Origin: Rhizophlyctis rosea
Lineage: Eukaryota > Chytridiomycota > Chytridiomycetes > Rhizophlyctidales > Rhizophlyctidaceae
Direction of reading: 5' to 3'
Length of the DNA stretch: 37,854 bases
Assembly (NCBI GenBank): GCA_027596075.1
Contig: JADGJC010000333.1
Coordinates: 3,838 to 41,691 of the forward strand
The translations under genes were made by a program, and so were the position numbers. The first letter of the stretch is position 1; every line of letters starts with the position of its first letter. Shown one piece after another: positions 21,355 through 36,502 of the stretch. The notes under the pieces are model-generated. The model was not told the DNA's origin, ran no database searches, and saw only the letters and a list, made by a program, of their open reading frames with translations.

Positions 21355-22425
21355 ATGTCCTTCACGGCCCGCAATAACCGCTTCTGTTCCCACCCATTAT
21401 TGAAGGTCGCCTTAATATCCGACCCACTCACAAGTCGTGCACTCCGCAGAACTTGCAAAGTCATTTCGAAGGAAATAACCCTAAAAGACCTGGTCGTTGC
21501 TGAAGCAAGCTGGCGACTTTCCAACCGTTCCGTCGACAACCTTACAAACTGGGCTACCCGGCATTGGCATATTGATATTCTCCATTGGTGCTTGTCCGGA
21601 ACTGGTACCTGCAGGGATTCAATCTCAGAACAAACGACCCATAAGACCTTTGTCGAAGCTGTGAAGCGCGAGGATATTGAAATGGTCAACCACCTGCTGG
21701 AGTACGGGGCGGACATCAACACTGTGGAGGGCGAAATTTTGAACCTGGCAATAAAATCGGGCAACATTTTAATAGTGGAGACGTTGGTGGATGGAGGTGC
21801 GGACAAGAACTTGGAAAGCCGGGAAGGGTTGCCAATAGACATAGCCGCCAAATTTGGTTTCACGGACCTAGCGCGGCTTCTCCTGGAGAAAGGGGCGGAT
21901 CCCAATGCTGGACAGAATTGGGGATTCAGTGAAGCCCTTTGCTACGCGGCGAGTGCAGGGAACTTGGAGATATGTCAAATACTGCTGGAAGGGGGTGTTG
22001 ATATACCTTACAGTGGTCCTGAAGCATTGTTGGGTGCTATAGATAGTGGTCATGTTGGGATAGTGAAGCTGCTTCTGGAAAACGGGAGAGATATCCATGA
22101 GGACTTCATCGATCACCTTACCAAGGCTGTTCTTGCGGACAACCTAGAGATCGTGACTTTACTTCTGGATGTTGAAGTGCGCATCAGTAGGGAAGCTGTC
22201 TCTGCAGCTGCTGCACAAGGCAATGCCGATATCTTACGAGTTCTCATGCAGAATGCTCCTGGGAAGGAGGACTGGCATACATTCAAAGCTTATACAAGCG
22301 GTCTTGATATGGGACTCATGGCAGCTGCGGAAAACGGGCATTACCACATTGTAAAGATGTTGGTGGAAGCTGGTGGGGCTCGTTATCAGCTCATATATCA
22401 AGCCATGAAGGAGGTGTGGAATTAG
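21355..22425 (+). CDS. Ankyrin-repeat protein
   Basis: A single open exon of 356 residues ending in TAG. From about residue 95 it is a chain of ankyrin repeats: FVEAVKREDIEMVNHLLEYG, LAIKSGNILIVETLVDGGAD, IAAKFGFTDLARLLLEKGAD, YAASAGNLEICQILLEGGVD, AIDSGHVGIVKLLLENGRD, KAVLADNLEIVTLLLDVEV, AAAAQGNADILRVLM and AAENGHYHIVKMLVEAGG, about eight to nine repeats. The first 95 residues resemble the helical region before ankyrin arrays in fungal F-box-ankyrin proteins, but I cannot identify an F-box. Ankyrin arrays bind proteins, and the partner is unknown. Met21355 is the first in-frame start in the open stretch; an upstream exon is possible but I could not find one that fits the phase. Confidence 0.88.
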   Translation: MSFTARNNRFCSHPLLKVALISDPLTSRALRRTCKVISKEITLKDLVVAEASWRLSNRSVDNLTNWATRHWHIDILHWCLSGTGTCRDSISEQTTHKTFVEAVKREDIEMVNHLLEYGADINTVEGEILNLAIKSGNILIVETLVDGGADKNLESREGLPIDIAAKFGFTDLARLLLEKGADPNAGQNWGFSEALCYAASAGNLEICQILLEGGVDIPYSGPEALLGAIDSGHVGIVKLLLENGRDIHEDFIDHLTKAVLADNLEIVTLLLDVEVRISREAVSAAAAQGNADILRVLMQNAPGKEDWHTFKAYTSGLDMGLMAAAENGHYHIVKMLVEAGGARYQLIYQAMKEVWN

Positions 22426-23322
22426 GTGATTGTATATATAATTGTATATATATTTCTTGTAAATAGTGCGTCGCATATAACCATGATCGTAGGAATAGGA
22501 TTGAATTCAAGTTGGGAAGCAGATGCCCCTGTGAGGTTCGAAGTGGTTTAGTTGGCTCAAAGAAGTTTTACCACTGCTCATACTGTCATCACTAGGACAA
22601 TTGAACTCTCGAAATCTCTTGTACCTATCACACATTACACATTGACCATGGCGAATGCAAGTAATTGATGGAAAGGCTTAAATATTAATTTGCAGTGAAG
22701 ACGCCAAGTCATGCACGCGCGGTGGCAGTGGCAATTTTGACTTGCCTGTGGCAAACCTGTGCCGCCACAGCCACTTGGCTCACTCCCTTTCATTTCGCGC
22801 GTGGGGCAACGCGATGTTGCGCGGCAGAATCCAACTCGCCCGCTTCTTCCCGGTTTCCTTCCCCGCCCTTCCTTTAATTTCACCCTTGCAAATGCTGGTA
22901 GTAGCATCTCATCAAACAATTTAGTCCAGCTACAACCCGCATACCACCAGTATCCTGCGCAACGACTCGCTGTAGAGTGCAATAGTGAACGACTTGGCTG
23001 GCTTTGAACTCCAGTCGCGAGCAACGCGCTCCGGGCCAGTAGAACGTCCCCTTGGAGTACCTGGTCCGCTCTCTGACAGCCGAGAGAGGCGTTGGTGCGT
23101 GTGAACGAATACCCTTTTGCTATGAAATTCCCAGGTTGCTGATATTGTGTTCAGAAGGACGTTCCAGCTCTCAGACCGTCTGGCCGGCTCAAGTATGTTT
23201 CACCAGAAGTCTTGGGGCGGAGCAGGACCATGGTTGTCGCTACTTTTGCTCCTTCCGCAAGTCTCCCAAGCGGATCAAATTCAACGGTTAGGAACCTGTT
23301 GAACTTATCATCTCATTTTAGG
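22426..23322. other. Intergenic, includes unresolved 5' end of the protease gene
   Basis: The start codon and signal peptide of the downstream aspartic protease should lie here, but no exon is convincing. Otherwise I see no gene. Confidence 0.35.
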
Positions 23323-25163
23323 CCCCACTCACGCAAAAACCACGCAAAAATGACAGAATTGCCCTAACAAAGGACAAAAGACCACCAAATGAGGTCTCCG
23401 TCAACTCATACATCTGGGCCTCCAGCCGTGCCACCAGCAGACAACCGACCTCATCCTCCAACTCTAAACCCATTCATAGAAAGCACTCATTCGAAGAGTC
23501 ATCCTCATCTGGCGCAAACGGAACATCAGTAGCATGGGCAAAGGAGTCCGCCCACTCAAAGGGAACACGTTCCAACCTACCATTAGTCGGCACACTGTAC
23601 GGAGGGGACATCTGGTGGGGTGAGATAGAAGTCGGAAACCCACCACAAAAGTTCACGGTGGACTTTGACACCGGCAGTTCTTCAATGTGGATACATTCTG
23701 CCTCATGCCGGACGGAGCTTTGTCTTTCTACCACCAATGTCTACCATCCAGAGTTCTCGATTACAAGTGGGGATCAAAACTGGACATCCACTATCAACTA
23801 TGCGGACGGTTCTGAGGTGGATATACAATGGTACACTGAGAGAGTCCGTGTCGGTGGCATGACCATCCCAGAGGTGACAATTGGCGCAGCTATCAGTGAC
23901 ACTGTCGATCCTGGTCCAACCACACCATTCATTGATGGTATCTTTGGATTGGCTTTTCCTTACCTGAATGACAATGATGTGCAACCCGTATGTTCTTTGT
24001 CCCTTTTTTGTGAAGATTTGCTAGCTGACAACGATGACCTCGTCATATAGTGGTTCTTCGAAGCCGTCACACAAAACTTCACCAAAGACCCCGTATTCGG
24101 CCTCTACTACTACTCCGACCCTACATACCAAAACTCCACGGCTACAGGTCAATTAATTTTGGGCGGCTACGATCCAGCCCATTTCGAAGGCAACCTTACA
24201 TTCCATAATGTCTCCAAAATGTATTATCCGTGGAATGGCAAATTGCCACTGGACTACGGATTCTGGGCTCTGCAACCTCAATCATACTGGGTCGGGCCGC
24301 AGAACTGGACGGTTCAAGCTAACGTGACGGATGTGAGTGATTTCCTACATCATAGACCCGATTCTACATCAGACTGACCGACAATATCACAGTACTGGAT
24401 CGTCGACTCCGGGACATCATGGCTAATCCTCCCCACCCACATGTTCCAATACCTCCTCGAAGCAACAGCAGCAACATATGACTCCTTCACGATGAATGCA
24501 ACAGTCAGCTGCGACTTGACTGGATACCCCGACATTGGAATCATGTTCGATGGGCAGAATTATACCTTGACACGTAAGCTCCTCACCCTCGCATCGAAAA
24601 GCATAAGAACGTCCGGAAGCACTGACATGGCACCATCAATCCAGCTCAAGACTACATAGAACTAGACCAAACACAAGATCCTCCAAACTGTATTCTGGCG
24701 GCCACAGATGCCCAAACAGATGACATCTGGTCCATCAAAGCCCCCTTCGTCCTGGGTGCCGTATTCCTCCGAAAGTTCTAGTAAGTCCACCCACATTTAA
24801 CCTCTTCCACATCCCAACCGTAACCACCCCACCCCTCACAGCTCCGCCTACAACATCACCTCCAAACAACTCGGCTTCGCCCCCGCCCGCCGCCTTTCCA
24901 CCGACCCGGTACCTCCACCCCTCACCCCATCCGCAACATCCGGTCCAACATTCATTCCCATCCCGGGAATAATAACCGCTAATGCCCAACCAATCCCCAT
25001 TGCAACCAACGATCCGACCGCGACATCCCCCGCATCCGACGCGGAGGAAACTTGGAAAGCCGGAGGGGTAGCAGCTGGACCGATGGGGAGGGCGGAAGCG
25101 GCGGTTGATGCTGAAGCTAGACATGTAGATTTTAGTGGGATGCCTATTGGGATGTTCTTTTGA
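23323..25163 (+). CDS. Pepsin-family aspartic protease, 5' exon unresolved
   Basis: A1-family aspartic endopeptidase. In-phase exons are 23323-23987, 24051-24332, 24393-24573, 24645-24780 and 24842-25163 (TGA), about 528 residues. The acceptor at 23321-23322 implies an upstream exon with the start and signal peptide, not found. Both catalytic motifs are intact: FDTGSSSMWI (about residue 114) and VDSGTSWLIL (about residue 320), and the flap Tyr is present in NYADGSEVDIQW. Two Cys pairs (SCRTELC; SCDLTG to PPNC) fit the usual disulphides, and several N-x-S/T sites suggest secretion. DGIFGLAFPYLN and LGAVFLRKFYSAYNITSKQLGFA are family hallmarks. Residues 1-105 look like a polar propeptide. After GFAPARR there is an 85-residue Pro/Ser/Thr/Ala-rich tail, without a hydrophobic GPI signal that I can see. 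Confidence 0.88.
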
Positions 25164-26319
25164 ATAGTGTAGATAGAGTGAGAGGCTTGTATTTGATAGA
25201 GGAGTAATTTTTGTGTATTGGGTTGAGGATAGGTGTAAATAGATAGAGGAGTCGTTAGAGAGTTGTAAATCACCGCGTGTCGAATCTCGATGGCTCTGGC
25301 CAGTTGAAAGAATCTTGGAAGATGTCAGGTTGCAACCCAAAAGGCAAACAAGATGTCAATTTCGTAGTCTCTCCTAGCCCTTCGTACTTCTCGGTCCCTA
25401 TACCTTGATCTAGCACAATAGGGTTGGGAATCTTGGGATGTTCAGTTTCTCTGGCTTGATGGTGGCATTGGACAGTGAAGGCAACGTGCTGAAAAATGAG
25501 AATGAATGGCCATCTCACTGGGCCTGGAGAATGCAAATGTTGTTTAGGCGGTCTGGTACGCATTCACATCCATTTCTACCAAAAGGACCTTGGGACTATT
25601 TGCAGAAGCTATCTGAGAAGAGGGATCATTCGCTAAGAGTTGCTGATTTCCATAAGTTCAGCCGCATTTTGATAACTTTTCCCTTTAATCAATCAATCAA
25701 GCCATCACCGGCAATTTTGTGGCAATGCCTTGCAATAGTTGGCCAAAGCCGTGTCATGAGTATCATCCCGAAGTCCCACCTCTAAACCAGCGAACTCAGC
25801 GATGTTGGCAAAACCGACATTTGTTCGCATGATTAGATGCATCCACTCTGGAGGGGTGGTGGGGCAGTTATTTCGATGTGGTTGGAGCAGCTGGAATCAC
25901 ACCATGCAATTTCACAGCAGCACCTGTAATGTCCCTGCTTATTAGCCACCCCCTCCCGCATCTGCGTAATGGCGTGATGAGTTCATTTCCATCTATCCGA
26001 GTTGTTGGTCAACTTGGCACGGCGAATCACCGCACGCACATCTGAACTTGCTTCTCCTTTGTGATCGGTCGGTGTAACAGCATTATTTGGCTCGGCCCCT
26101 GTGCCTTGAACGCACTGTGCACGTTGCAGGGCGTTGTTTACCGAGAAGGACCTGAACTTCAAAACTTGAAAGTGCCCCAGTAAATCAATATAAACCGTTC
26201 CACTTTCAAATATTCCTCTCCCGTAACTGACCGTCGCCACCGAATCTTCCAGTAACTTAGCCCTGTACGGAACGACCGCATAAGTTCGAGCATATCAACA
26301 CCAGCGGTACTTATCTGCA
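25164..26319. other. Intergenic between the protease and HET genes
   Basis: Open frames on both strands (plus 25438-25785, minus 25270-25563) overlap each other and show no recognisable domain. I cannot support a gene here. Confidence 0.35.
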
Positions 26320-28290
26320 ATGTCAGGTCCATCTTCTGCCCCATCTTCTGCTTCATCTTCTGTCCCGTCTCCTGCCCCATATGCTACCCCATCTTCTGCC
26401 CCGTCTCCTGCCTCATCTTCTGTCCCACCTAAACCTCTGTGTACGAAGCTGCTCCAGAACTATTCTATTCACGAAGCTGACCTCAACAACACTGATTATG
26501 TAGCCATCTCCCATGTATGGGGACCTGTCGAACCCGCCATAACCGACATCGGTACCGTCCTTCTACGCCGCCCTGACAAGCTACAAGAAATCGCCCTTGC
26601 CGTCGCCAACATCACCGAGTTTCCCTCAACCATCCCTCCCATCTCAACCCTCCCGTTATGGATCGATGTGATATCCATCGCACAGGACGATGATGACCTG
26701 AAAATCGCCCAAATCTCCCAGTTACCGCAAGTCTGTTCTAACGCAGCTTGCACGGTCGTATTTCTTGAAGAGTCGGACATGCGTGTGGTGATAGCCGTTG
26801 CCAAGCTCTTGACCGTCATCAAAGTTGCTTTGATACGCTCCCCAAACGACGTCCATGCCATATAAATCAAAGCCGTCTCGGAACTCAACAGCTTAGTGCA
26901 ACGAATGGAATGGATGCAGCGCGTATGGACCCTCCAGGAGAAATTGCTCAGCCGTCGCCTCATCTACGCATACCACGACCAGCACTCTTGCATGACTGAT
27001 TCAATTCGCGAAATTTTGGTACTCGATGAAGTGCGACGTTGTGAACTCGTGGTGCATAAGGTCTTGTTGGCATTTGGCTCGGCGAGGGAATTAGACGAAA
27101 TCATGTTGTTTTACCAGCCTCACCAGTTGGACGAACATAGACGCCCATTTCCTATTTTAGAGCTAGCTTTACAGGATATGGCAACCGGCAAGAGGACATG
27201 CTCCATCCCTCATGATTATGTCTTCAGTCTTTGTGCGCTTGAAGGCTATCCAATTCCATGGAGTTACAGCTCCCACTTGGATGCCGTTGTCGCGTGGTGG
27301 ATCGCAATTGCCACAACGGAAATGGGTTTTGCGTTTTCCGCTCCAATCTACTACACTCATCCTCAACCTGATCATGTCCCCTGCTGGTCCGTCTCCATCC
27401 TACCGGATAACCATAACTCTGCCACGGTTAGTCGTGGGCTAGTCTTCCTTCCCGGGGTCTTTTCAACAAGCTCCAGGCAGGATCGTACAATCGCCCTGCA
27501 TAATTTCATACCCCAGCCCATCGTGACGATTACTGTGCCAACCGTCCATCTCCGCCGAACCTCCACCATCCTTCCCAAGATTCCCCGTTCCGCCTGCTGT
27601 GCCCGATGCCAATCGTATCTCATATTCTACGAGCTACATCACATCTCCCAAGACTACGACTTCTTTGATAAGCCTGAAGCTTTCCGCAATCTCCTGAAAA
27701 CACTTCTCTTCAACAACTACAATACATGGTTCGCCTCCAACTCAGATATCACCGATATCGAACTAGCTGCCTGCAAATGCCTACGGAACGCTTCCGCAAG
27801 CTTATCTGGTGAATTCAGATGCGGCTTCGGAATAGGCGGCACTAGAGGGTTGCACATGACTGGGCTCCAAACCATGCACCAACGTCTCGAAGCTGCGGAG
27901 GTGCCATACCATTTCGCGGAACGGAGTGCTTTGATGATGATCGAAACTGAGGAGGGAAACTTTGGTGCCGCGTACGTAGTTGCGGGGGAAGCAGAGGAAA
28001 TGGAGGCATTTCCTCACCGATACAAGGTAGCTAGGTGGGGTGACGGTACAGGCATGTTATTGAAGGACATAGGGAACTACAACTGGCAAGAGTTGGTCTC
28101 TTAATCCGCCATTCATATTGGGAAGGGCGACCCAGAGGTAGAGAACTGGTTGGGTCCAAGGGGTTATCAACCATCATTCACGATGGTCCCACCAAAGGAG
28201 GATGGGACACCTGCCGATCAGACTGAAATCGATAACGCTGTTCGCAACACCCACCGCTTTGCCGCAAGACTGATTTCAGTCGACTTGTGA
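26320..28290 (+). pseudogene. HET-domain (heterokaryon incompatibility) gene with two in-frame TAA codons
   Basis: HET domains trigger cell death when genetically different fungal hyphae fuse. The reading frame opens with a Ser/Pro/Ala repeat (residues 4-36, from a degenerate tandem repeat at 26328-26430). It then shows HET motifs in the right order: YVAISHVWG (residues 60-68), LWIDVISIAQ (113-122), VCSNAACTVVFLEES and QRVWTLQEKLL (about 204-214). A TAA interrupts the frame at 26863-26865 between the second and third motifs. The same frame then runs without a stop to TAA 28102-28104, and again for 61 codons (AIHIGKGDPEVENWLGP onward) to TGA 28288. No intron of normal size removes the first stop in phase. 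I read this as one gene of about 655 codons with two nonsense codons, probably a pseudogene; readthrough is the alternative. Confidence 0.72.
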
Positions 28291-29936
28291 TCGCCTAAGG
28301 TATGAAGGCGTGAAAAATAGAGGCTCTACAGAGTTGTAATAGATTGATAGAAGAGTTCATCTCAGCACTTTTGACCAGTCGGTCTCATTCTGTATAAGCA
28401 CTTGACAGGTGTCAGCCGGATTGTAACCGCAAATCCGCCACTCATTGCCCTTGTCCTTGCCATTCTCAGATAACCAACCCTCATCACAATTGGAGCTTCA
28501 ACAAAAAGGATGTCGAGATCATCAACTACACATATGCTTATAACCACAGTGTGTCATTCCATTTCCTATGTTGGAAAGAATATGAAGGAGATCAAGGAGA
28601 TCAGATGGATCAAGTGCGGTCGAAGTGGTATGTCTCCACTTCATCTTGGAATGCTCGAGACCGCTCGCAGGAGTCCCTGACCTAGCAAGTACCGAGATCA
28701 AAGTGCTCTCACCAACGCCGGGCTACGCCAGCAAGGTGCAAGCCCGTTAAAAACGCTGCAGATAGTTACGGGATGCAATTTTTCATAACGGGCAAAAGGG
28801 TCTCAACTTCTCATCAACAATTGCGGGTTTCGTGCGCCCGAACTGGGATCAGCCCATCAGGCTTCTCAACCACTGGTCACAGTTGTGCTGCAAGGCTCGC
28901 TCCGCTCACCACCTACGCTGTGACCTTGGACAGAAGGTCCCAGAAACCTATCATACCGACTTAGTGACGTAACAACCGGCACAGTTCATGTTATGAGTAT
29001 TTCAGTTCATACTGCTTCCGAATACCTATATCGGCATGCATCACCCGTCACCTTCATGATTGGCAAGGGGCCAGGACCCTGGGCCTATGGGGCAGTTCCT
29101 GCGTCTTCCAAAAGGGGGATTGTACGGCCGGTTAGTCACAGATAACCTTTTACGTCGTTTGTCGCGGATGGAAAGTGTTGGAAGGGGGATACCGACATTC
29201 AAAATAAGCCGAGGTGGTTCCAAACTACTTGCGATGATGCTCACGGGATTGTTCGCGTGTTCAAGTGAGTCCCTCTTTTCCCTCCTACTGTCCCCCGGAT
29301 GCGCTGTGTTGTGCAAAAAGCCTTTTGTGCTCTCTCTTTCAAAACAGTGTTTTGTCACGGGGAACAGACCAAAATTCTCAGACCACTCCAAATCGCTCAC
29401 CTAGCCCACCATCTTTTCCATACCAACAGCGACTCAGCCTGCACGATCGAAATCCCCTGGATGATGCGCAACATCTCCACAACCTGCTCCCCGGGTCCGC
29501 ACCTCATCTTCCCCTTCGTAGAACTAGATGCCGACTGGTACGTCGACGCCATGGTCGTCGGTCACCGTTTCCCAAAACAAGATGGCGTCGCACCACATAC
29601 GATAAGACACGGGGGGGCAAATCGGGTGATGCAGGTCATCCAGTACTGCAAGAGCAACCCTTCGATTTGAGTGGTTGGGTGTTGAAATTCTGGTTACGAT
29701 GGTGGCTTTGTGTGGAATGATTTGAACCTCCCCCAACTGCATGAGAGTTTTGTTAGGAATTGGGTGTCGGGCAGGTTTGTGATAGTAGCTAAGTTAGCAA
29801 CAAAAAACGCAGCCGAGTTTTGTAGAATCTGAGTTGTATAAGACCAATGGGAAAAGTGAAGGAAATGTGCTTCAGTGTGCCGACAAGAGCGGAGGAATCG
29901 CAAAAGAGATAGAAAAACACACCAAGTTATTTACAA
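28291..29936. other. Intergenic, possible unrecognised coding fragment at 29299-29670
   Basis: Most of this stretch shows nothing I can support. The plus-strand frame at 29299-29670 contains a coding-looking segment (IEIPWMMRNIS, FPFVELDADWYVDAMVVGHR) ending at TGA 29668, which could be the last exon of an unidentified gene, but I recognise no family and no convincing upstream exons. Confidence 0.3.
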
Positions 29937-30050
29937 AAAAGTTTCGAACTTCCAAATCAATCAGAAAAAGGGAACGGCCATGGTAAGCATCACCGTCCCG
30001 TGCCATTCTTGAGCTCATAGTAGTGTGGTCCGCGAGAAGAAGACATCAGT
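29937..30050 (-). repeat. Diverged duplicate of the DHX35 last exon and 3' flank
   Basis: On the minus strand this reads PHYYELKNGTGR-stop, against PHYYELKNVKGR-stop in the real last exon at 30458-30419. The flanking sequence (TTATTTACA, AGAAAAAGG, CACCGTCCC, ATTCTTGAGCTCATAGTA, AAGACATCAGT) also recurs. The offset between copies is about 416-429 bp. The exon acceptor CAG of the original is not kept here, so it is probably a non-coding remnant of a local tandem duplication. Confidence 0.75.
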
Positions 30051-30418
30051 CCAAGTACCGAAAAAAATGTTCGGGCAGGGGGCTGGAGTCAAGTCTTCAA
30101 CTTCGAGTGTCCGATGCGATCGGGCATGACCTCTGGCAGGTCATGTTCTGCACCCGCACTATTCGTCAAGAAAACCTTCATCTCATTGCTTCCCGGAGGG
30201 ACCAATAAAAGGAAACCGAACACCCACAGTATGACATCGCAGACTTCGTCGTTCAGACGTTGGATAAACTGCATTTCCAATTGATTTTGCACACTTATCC
30301 AACAACTCTGAAACAATTTATCAATATTCACATTCACAAACAAAAAGACAACTTATTTACAGAAAGTTCAGAATCGACATCGACCAGAAAAAGGAAGCAC
30401 AATGATAGCACCAACGCA

Positions 30419-33588
<3,170 letters not shown>

Positions 33589-34049
33589 GGCTGTAGCCAG
33601 AGTGAGCGGTGGCTTGCCAGTTGAAGCAGAGAAATTGAGCTGCTTTGCTTTCACCTCAACGTGCCACTTTTGAAGCTAGAGTGCCGTGAGCTTTGCGGTG
33701 TCGGTAACTTCCCACGCTGTGTCCTATACTGGCGCGTGAATGTGTAAGTTTGGAGTGAAGGAATGGAAAATGTGGGAAAGGGAAGGAGGGAGCAGTCTAG
33801 CCAGCACTGCGCGCAGCATATCAGCGTTGCGATCAGCCGGACATCTGCAATCATGATGACTCATCATTCGTCCAAAGCCACAGTCCTTATTAGTGTGGAA
33901 ACTTTGGGCTTGAGTTCGCTGCGCGCCCAGGCGCCTTTGTTCAAAAGCACACATTCATTCCAGCTCTTTCCCACCCTCGCCAACAACCACTACAGTAGCA
34001 GCTGGTACCAAATCCATACGCAACAACCAACAAGTAGTGATCAGCAAAC
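33589..34049. other. Divergent intergenic region, DHX35 to BuGZ
   Basis: About 460 bp between the start codons of two conserved, divergently transcribed genes, so it should hold both promoters. I see no clear TATA element. Confidence 0.45.
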
Positions 34050-35443
34050 ATGGCAAAGGTACGTAAGGGTATTTTTTGCAAGGACATGAGAGCGTCTTAA
34101 CAGTGTTTTACCCTGGTTGGTGTGCCTGTCAACAGAAGAAGAAGAGGGCCGAAATGAAGCCTTGGTGCTGGTATGTCCTATGCCGAGTTCATCAGAACTG
34201 GAGCTTGTTCTCACTTCTGCTTCTAGGTACTGCGACCGCGAATTTGAAGACGAGAAGGTGCTCATCAACCACCAAAAAGCCAAGCACTTCAAGTGTAACA
34301 GCTGTGGGAAAAAACTCAACACGGTGGGAGGTCTGAGCGTACACATGGGGCAGGTGCACAAGGAGAATTTGACGACGTAAGTGCATAGCACTGCACATCA
34401 CGTACTTGCTTGTGCTCATTGGCTGCAAACTAGGGTACCAAACGCTTTGCCCGGACGGGAGGGTGTCGACCTCGAAATCTTCGGAATGGAGGGAATTCCT
34501 GAAGCCGACCTGCAGGCACACATCGATCAACTCGAAGGCAACAACAATGCCAACAAGAGAGGAAGGATGGACAGTGGACCCGTCAACGCCGAAACGTTGA
34601 AGAAGCAGTTGGAAGCATTCAAGCAACAACAACAGTTGATCAACTCGGGGCAAGTGCCTTCACCGTTTGGCTTCCCGCCTTTCCCAGGAATGCCGGGTGC
34701 ACCACCGCCTGGTCAATTCCCTCCCGGTCCTCCACGACCTGGGTTCCCTGGTGCGCCGGGGCCTTACCAACAGCAGCCTGGGTATCTTCCTCAAGCACCA
34801 TACGGGCAGCAGCCGCAGTTCGGATTGCCGCCACGTCCCGGGGGACCACCGCCGTTCATGCCACAGCAAGGCTATCCCCAATATCCTCCCCGTCCAGGGT
34901 AAGTCATTAATGATCAAAATCCTTTCGGGTTCTTGGAAAACAGGTCTTACTTCTTTTCGTTGTCTACTAGCATGCCCGTTCCTCCCGGACCACCAGGCCC
35001 TGGATATGGCCCACCTCCACAACAATGGGGCGCCGGCCCATCCGGAGCTCCACCATACGGCGCTCCAGCGTACGCTCCACCGCCCTTCACCGGCCCGCCA
35101 CCAGGGATGTCACCATATGGAGCGCCGCCGGGTCCGCCCGCAAGCATGGCTCAACCAGGGTACGGCCCACCGCCCGTTTCCGCTGCGCAGGTATCTTACC
35201 CCATTGCATCGGGAGCGACGGACACGTCGTTGGACGCAGGTGCTGCAGGACAAGCCGAATTCAGCGGACAAAGGGTTGGAGATTCGTACATCGTATACCC
35301 AGACAATGATGTGTCGATGGTGAGTTTACTGATAATCCTGCCTTTCATTCATTGAAACGTGCCTTCATAACAACTCTCCAACATCTCCACACCAACAGGA
35401 GGAAAAACGCGCACGAAACCCCAAATACGTTGTCGACGAATGA
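34050..35443 (+). CDS. BuGZ/ZNF207-like zinc-finger protein with C-terminal GLEBS motif
   Basis: Orthologue of ZNF207/BuGZ, which binds microtubules and the mitotic checkpoint protein Bub3 and helps spindle and kinetochore function. Six exons: 34050-34058 (9 nt), 34136-34170, 34227-34376, 34434-34898, 34971-35319 and 35399-35443 (TGA), 350 residues. The highly conserved N-terminus KPWCWYCDREF and [16 protein letters not shown] forms two C2H2 fingers (Cys14, Cys17, His30, His35; Cys38, Cys41, His54, His59), followed by VPNALPGR and [12 protein letters not shown] long Pro/Gly/Gln-rich low-complexity middle resembles the region that drives phase separation in animal BuGZ. The protein ends in [16 protein letters not shown], which matches the Glu-Glu GLEBS box that contacts Bub3; in human this lies before the Pro-rich region's end rather than at the extreme C-terminus. 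Confidence 0.93.
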
Positions 35444-36502
35444 AAACCACGAAGGGACGTTCATTCCTTTTCGGGTCGGTACTGGCCAGGTGCGGGATAT
35501 CACAAGCAACTCATAGGCTGCGGGATGGGTGGGGGCGAACGTGGGGAAATCATATATTTAGGAAGTACCATTATTGCATGTTCTTTAACTGTTGGGCTAT
35601 TTTCCTTCCTTTGCAACGCGACCGCCTTCGATCGTTCATCGTTGAGGTAGGGTTGCTTGATGGATGTATGGGAGTCCGTCAGGCCAAGTAGGTCGGGGGA
35701 GGATGGGGCTTTTTTTTCTTTCTTGTTCATGTTTCTTACATATGGTTGGTGTAATTAAAAGTGTGATCAAAACCCAGTTACTTTGTGATGTGATGCTATG
35801 CGTGAAGGTACGTGAGAGTTATCGTCATAAGCAGGTCGTGCCCGGGTTGAAGGGATTCACACGCATGAGGATTATCCATATTTCAAGTAAGTGGTGGCGA
35901 AACAGTTTGCGAATAGAGTTATGGAGGAATTAAGTAGCTTGGCATCTGGCATCCCTTTGGTGTGCGTGATTGCAAAATAGAACTTTTGACCATAATCATA
36001 ATTTTATGATTGAAACCAATGGTTGTGTTCAGATATGGACCCAGAATGTCTTTGCGAGGCTCTCGAAAATTTCGCGGCCTGATTTCCTATGTGAACGCAG
36101 TCTTACAGAGGCTTGAATTTTTTGAACCGCATGTACCAACATGTCCGCCTGATGATTCTGAACAACCGTGTGTCAATCATTATTGAGATGTTGGTACATG
36201 TTCACAACAGGATGGAGAGAACAGCGTTCTGAGGGGAAGGGTATATATATCATCGCACAGCGATGTTTCTCATGTTTGGAAACCCAACCGATGATACGAA
36301 CACAACTCATACATGAGATAGACGCAACGGATATGATGAGTATGCTACACTATACTACATAACTAAACTGGAAACTCTCAATCATCGTCAACCCACCATG
36401 CACATCATCCCTCACAACACAACGAAGCAAATCCTGGTATAGTTGGCGTTGCCCTTCCCATCAATCAAACCACCCTCACAACCCTCCCACCGTCAACCCC
36501 CC
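35444..36502. other. Convergent intergenic region with an inverted repeat
   Basis: Between the 3' ends of BuGZ and the unrecognised minus-strand gene. Apart from the inverted repeat at 36130-36200 I see no gene. Confidence 0.4.
36130..36200. repeat. Perfect 13-bp inverted repeat with 45-bp loop
   Basis: CATGTACCAACAT at 36130-36142 is the exact reverse complement of ATGTTGGTACATG at 36188-36200. It could form a hairpin in RNA from either strand. No flanking target-site duplication is obvious. Confidence 0.6.

Noticed and set aside
25270..25785. Gene between the protease and HET genes
   Set aside because: Overlapping frames on both strands, none with a recognisable motif or good splice structure.
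26820..26895. An intron removing the first HET stop
   Set aside because: The GT...AG pairs I tried around the TAA are either under 30 nt or break the frame that carries the WTLQE motif.
26863..28104. TAA reassigned to a sense codon in this organism
   Set aside because: More than 4,000 conserved codons in LAA1, SAD1, DHX35, BuGZ, COX19 and the GST-WHEP gene contain no in-frame TAA, which would be expected under reassignment.
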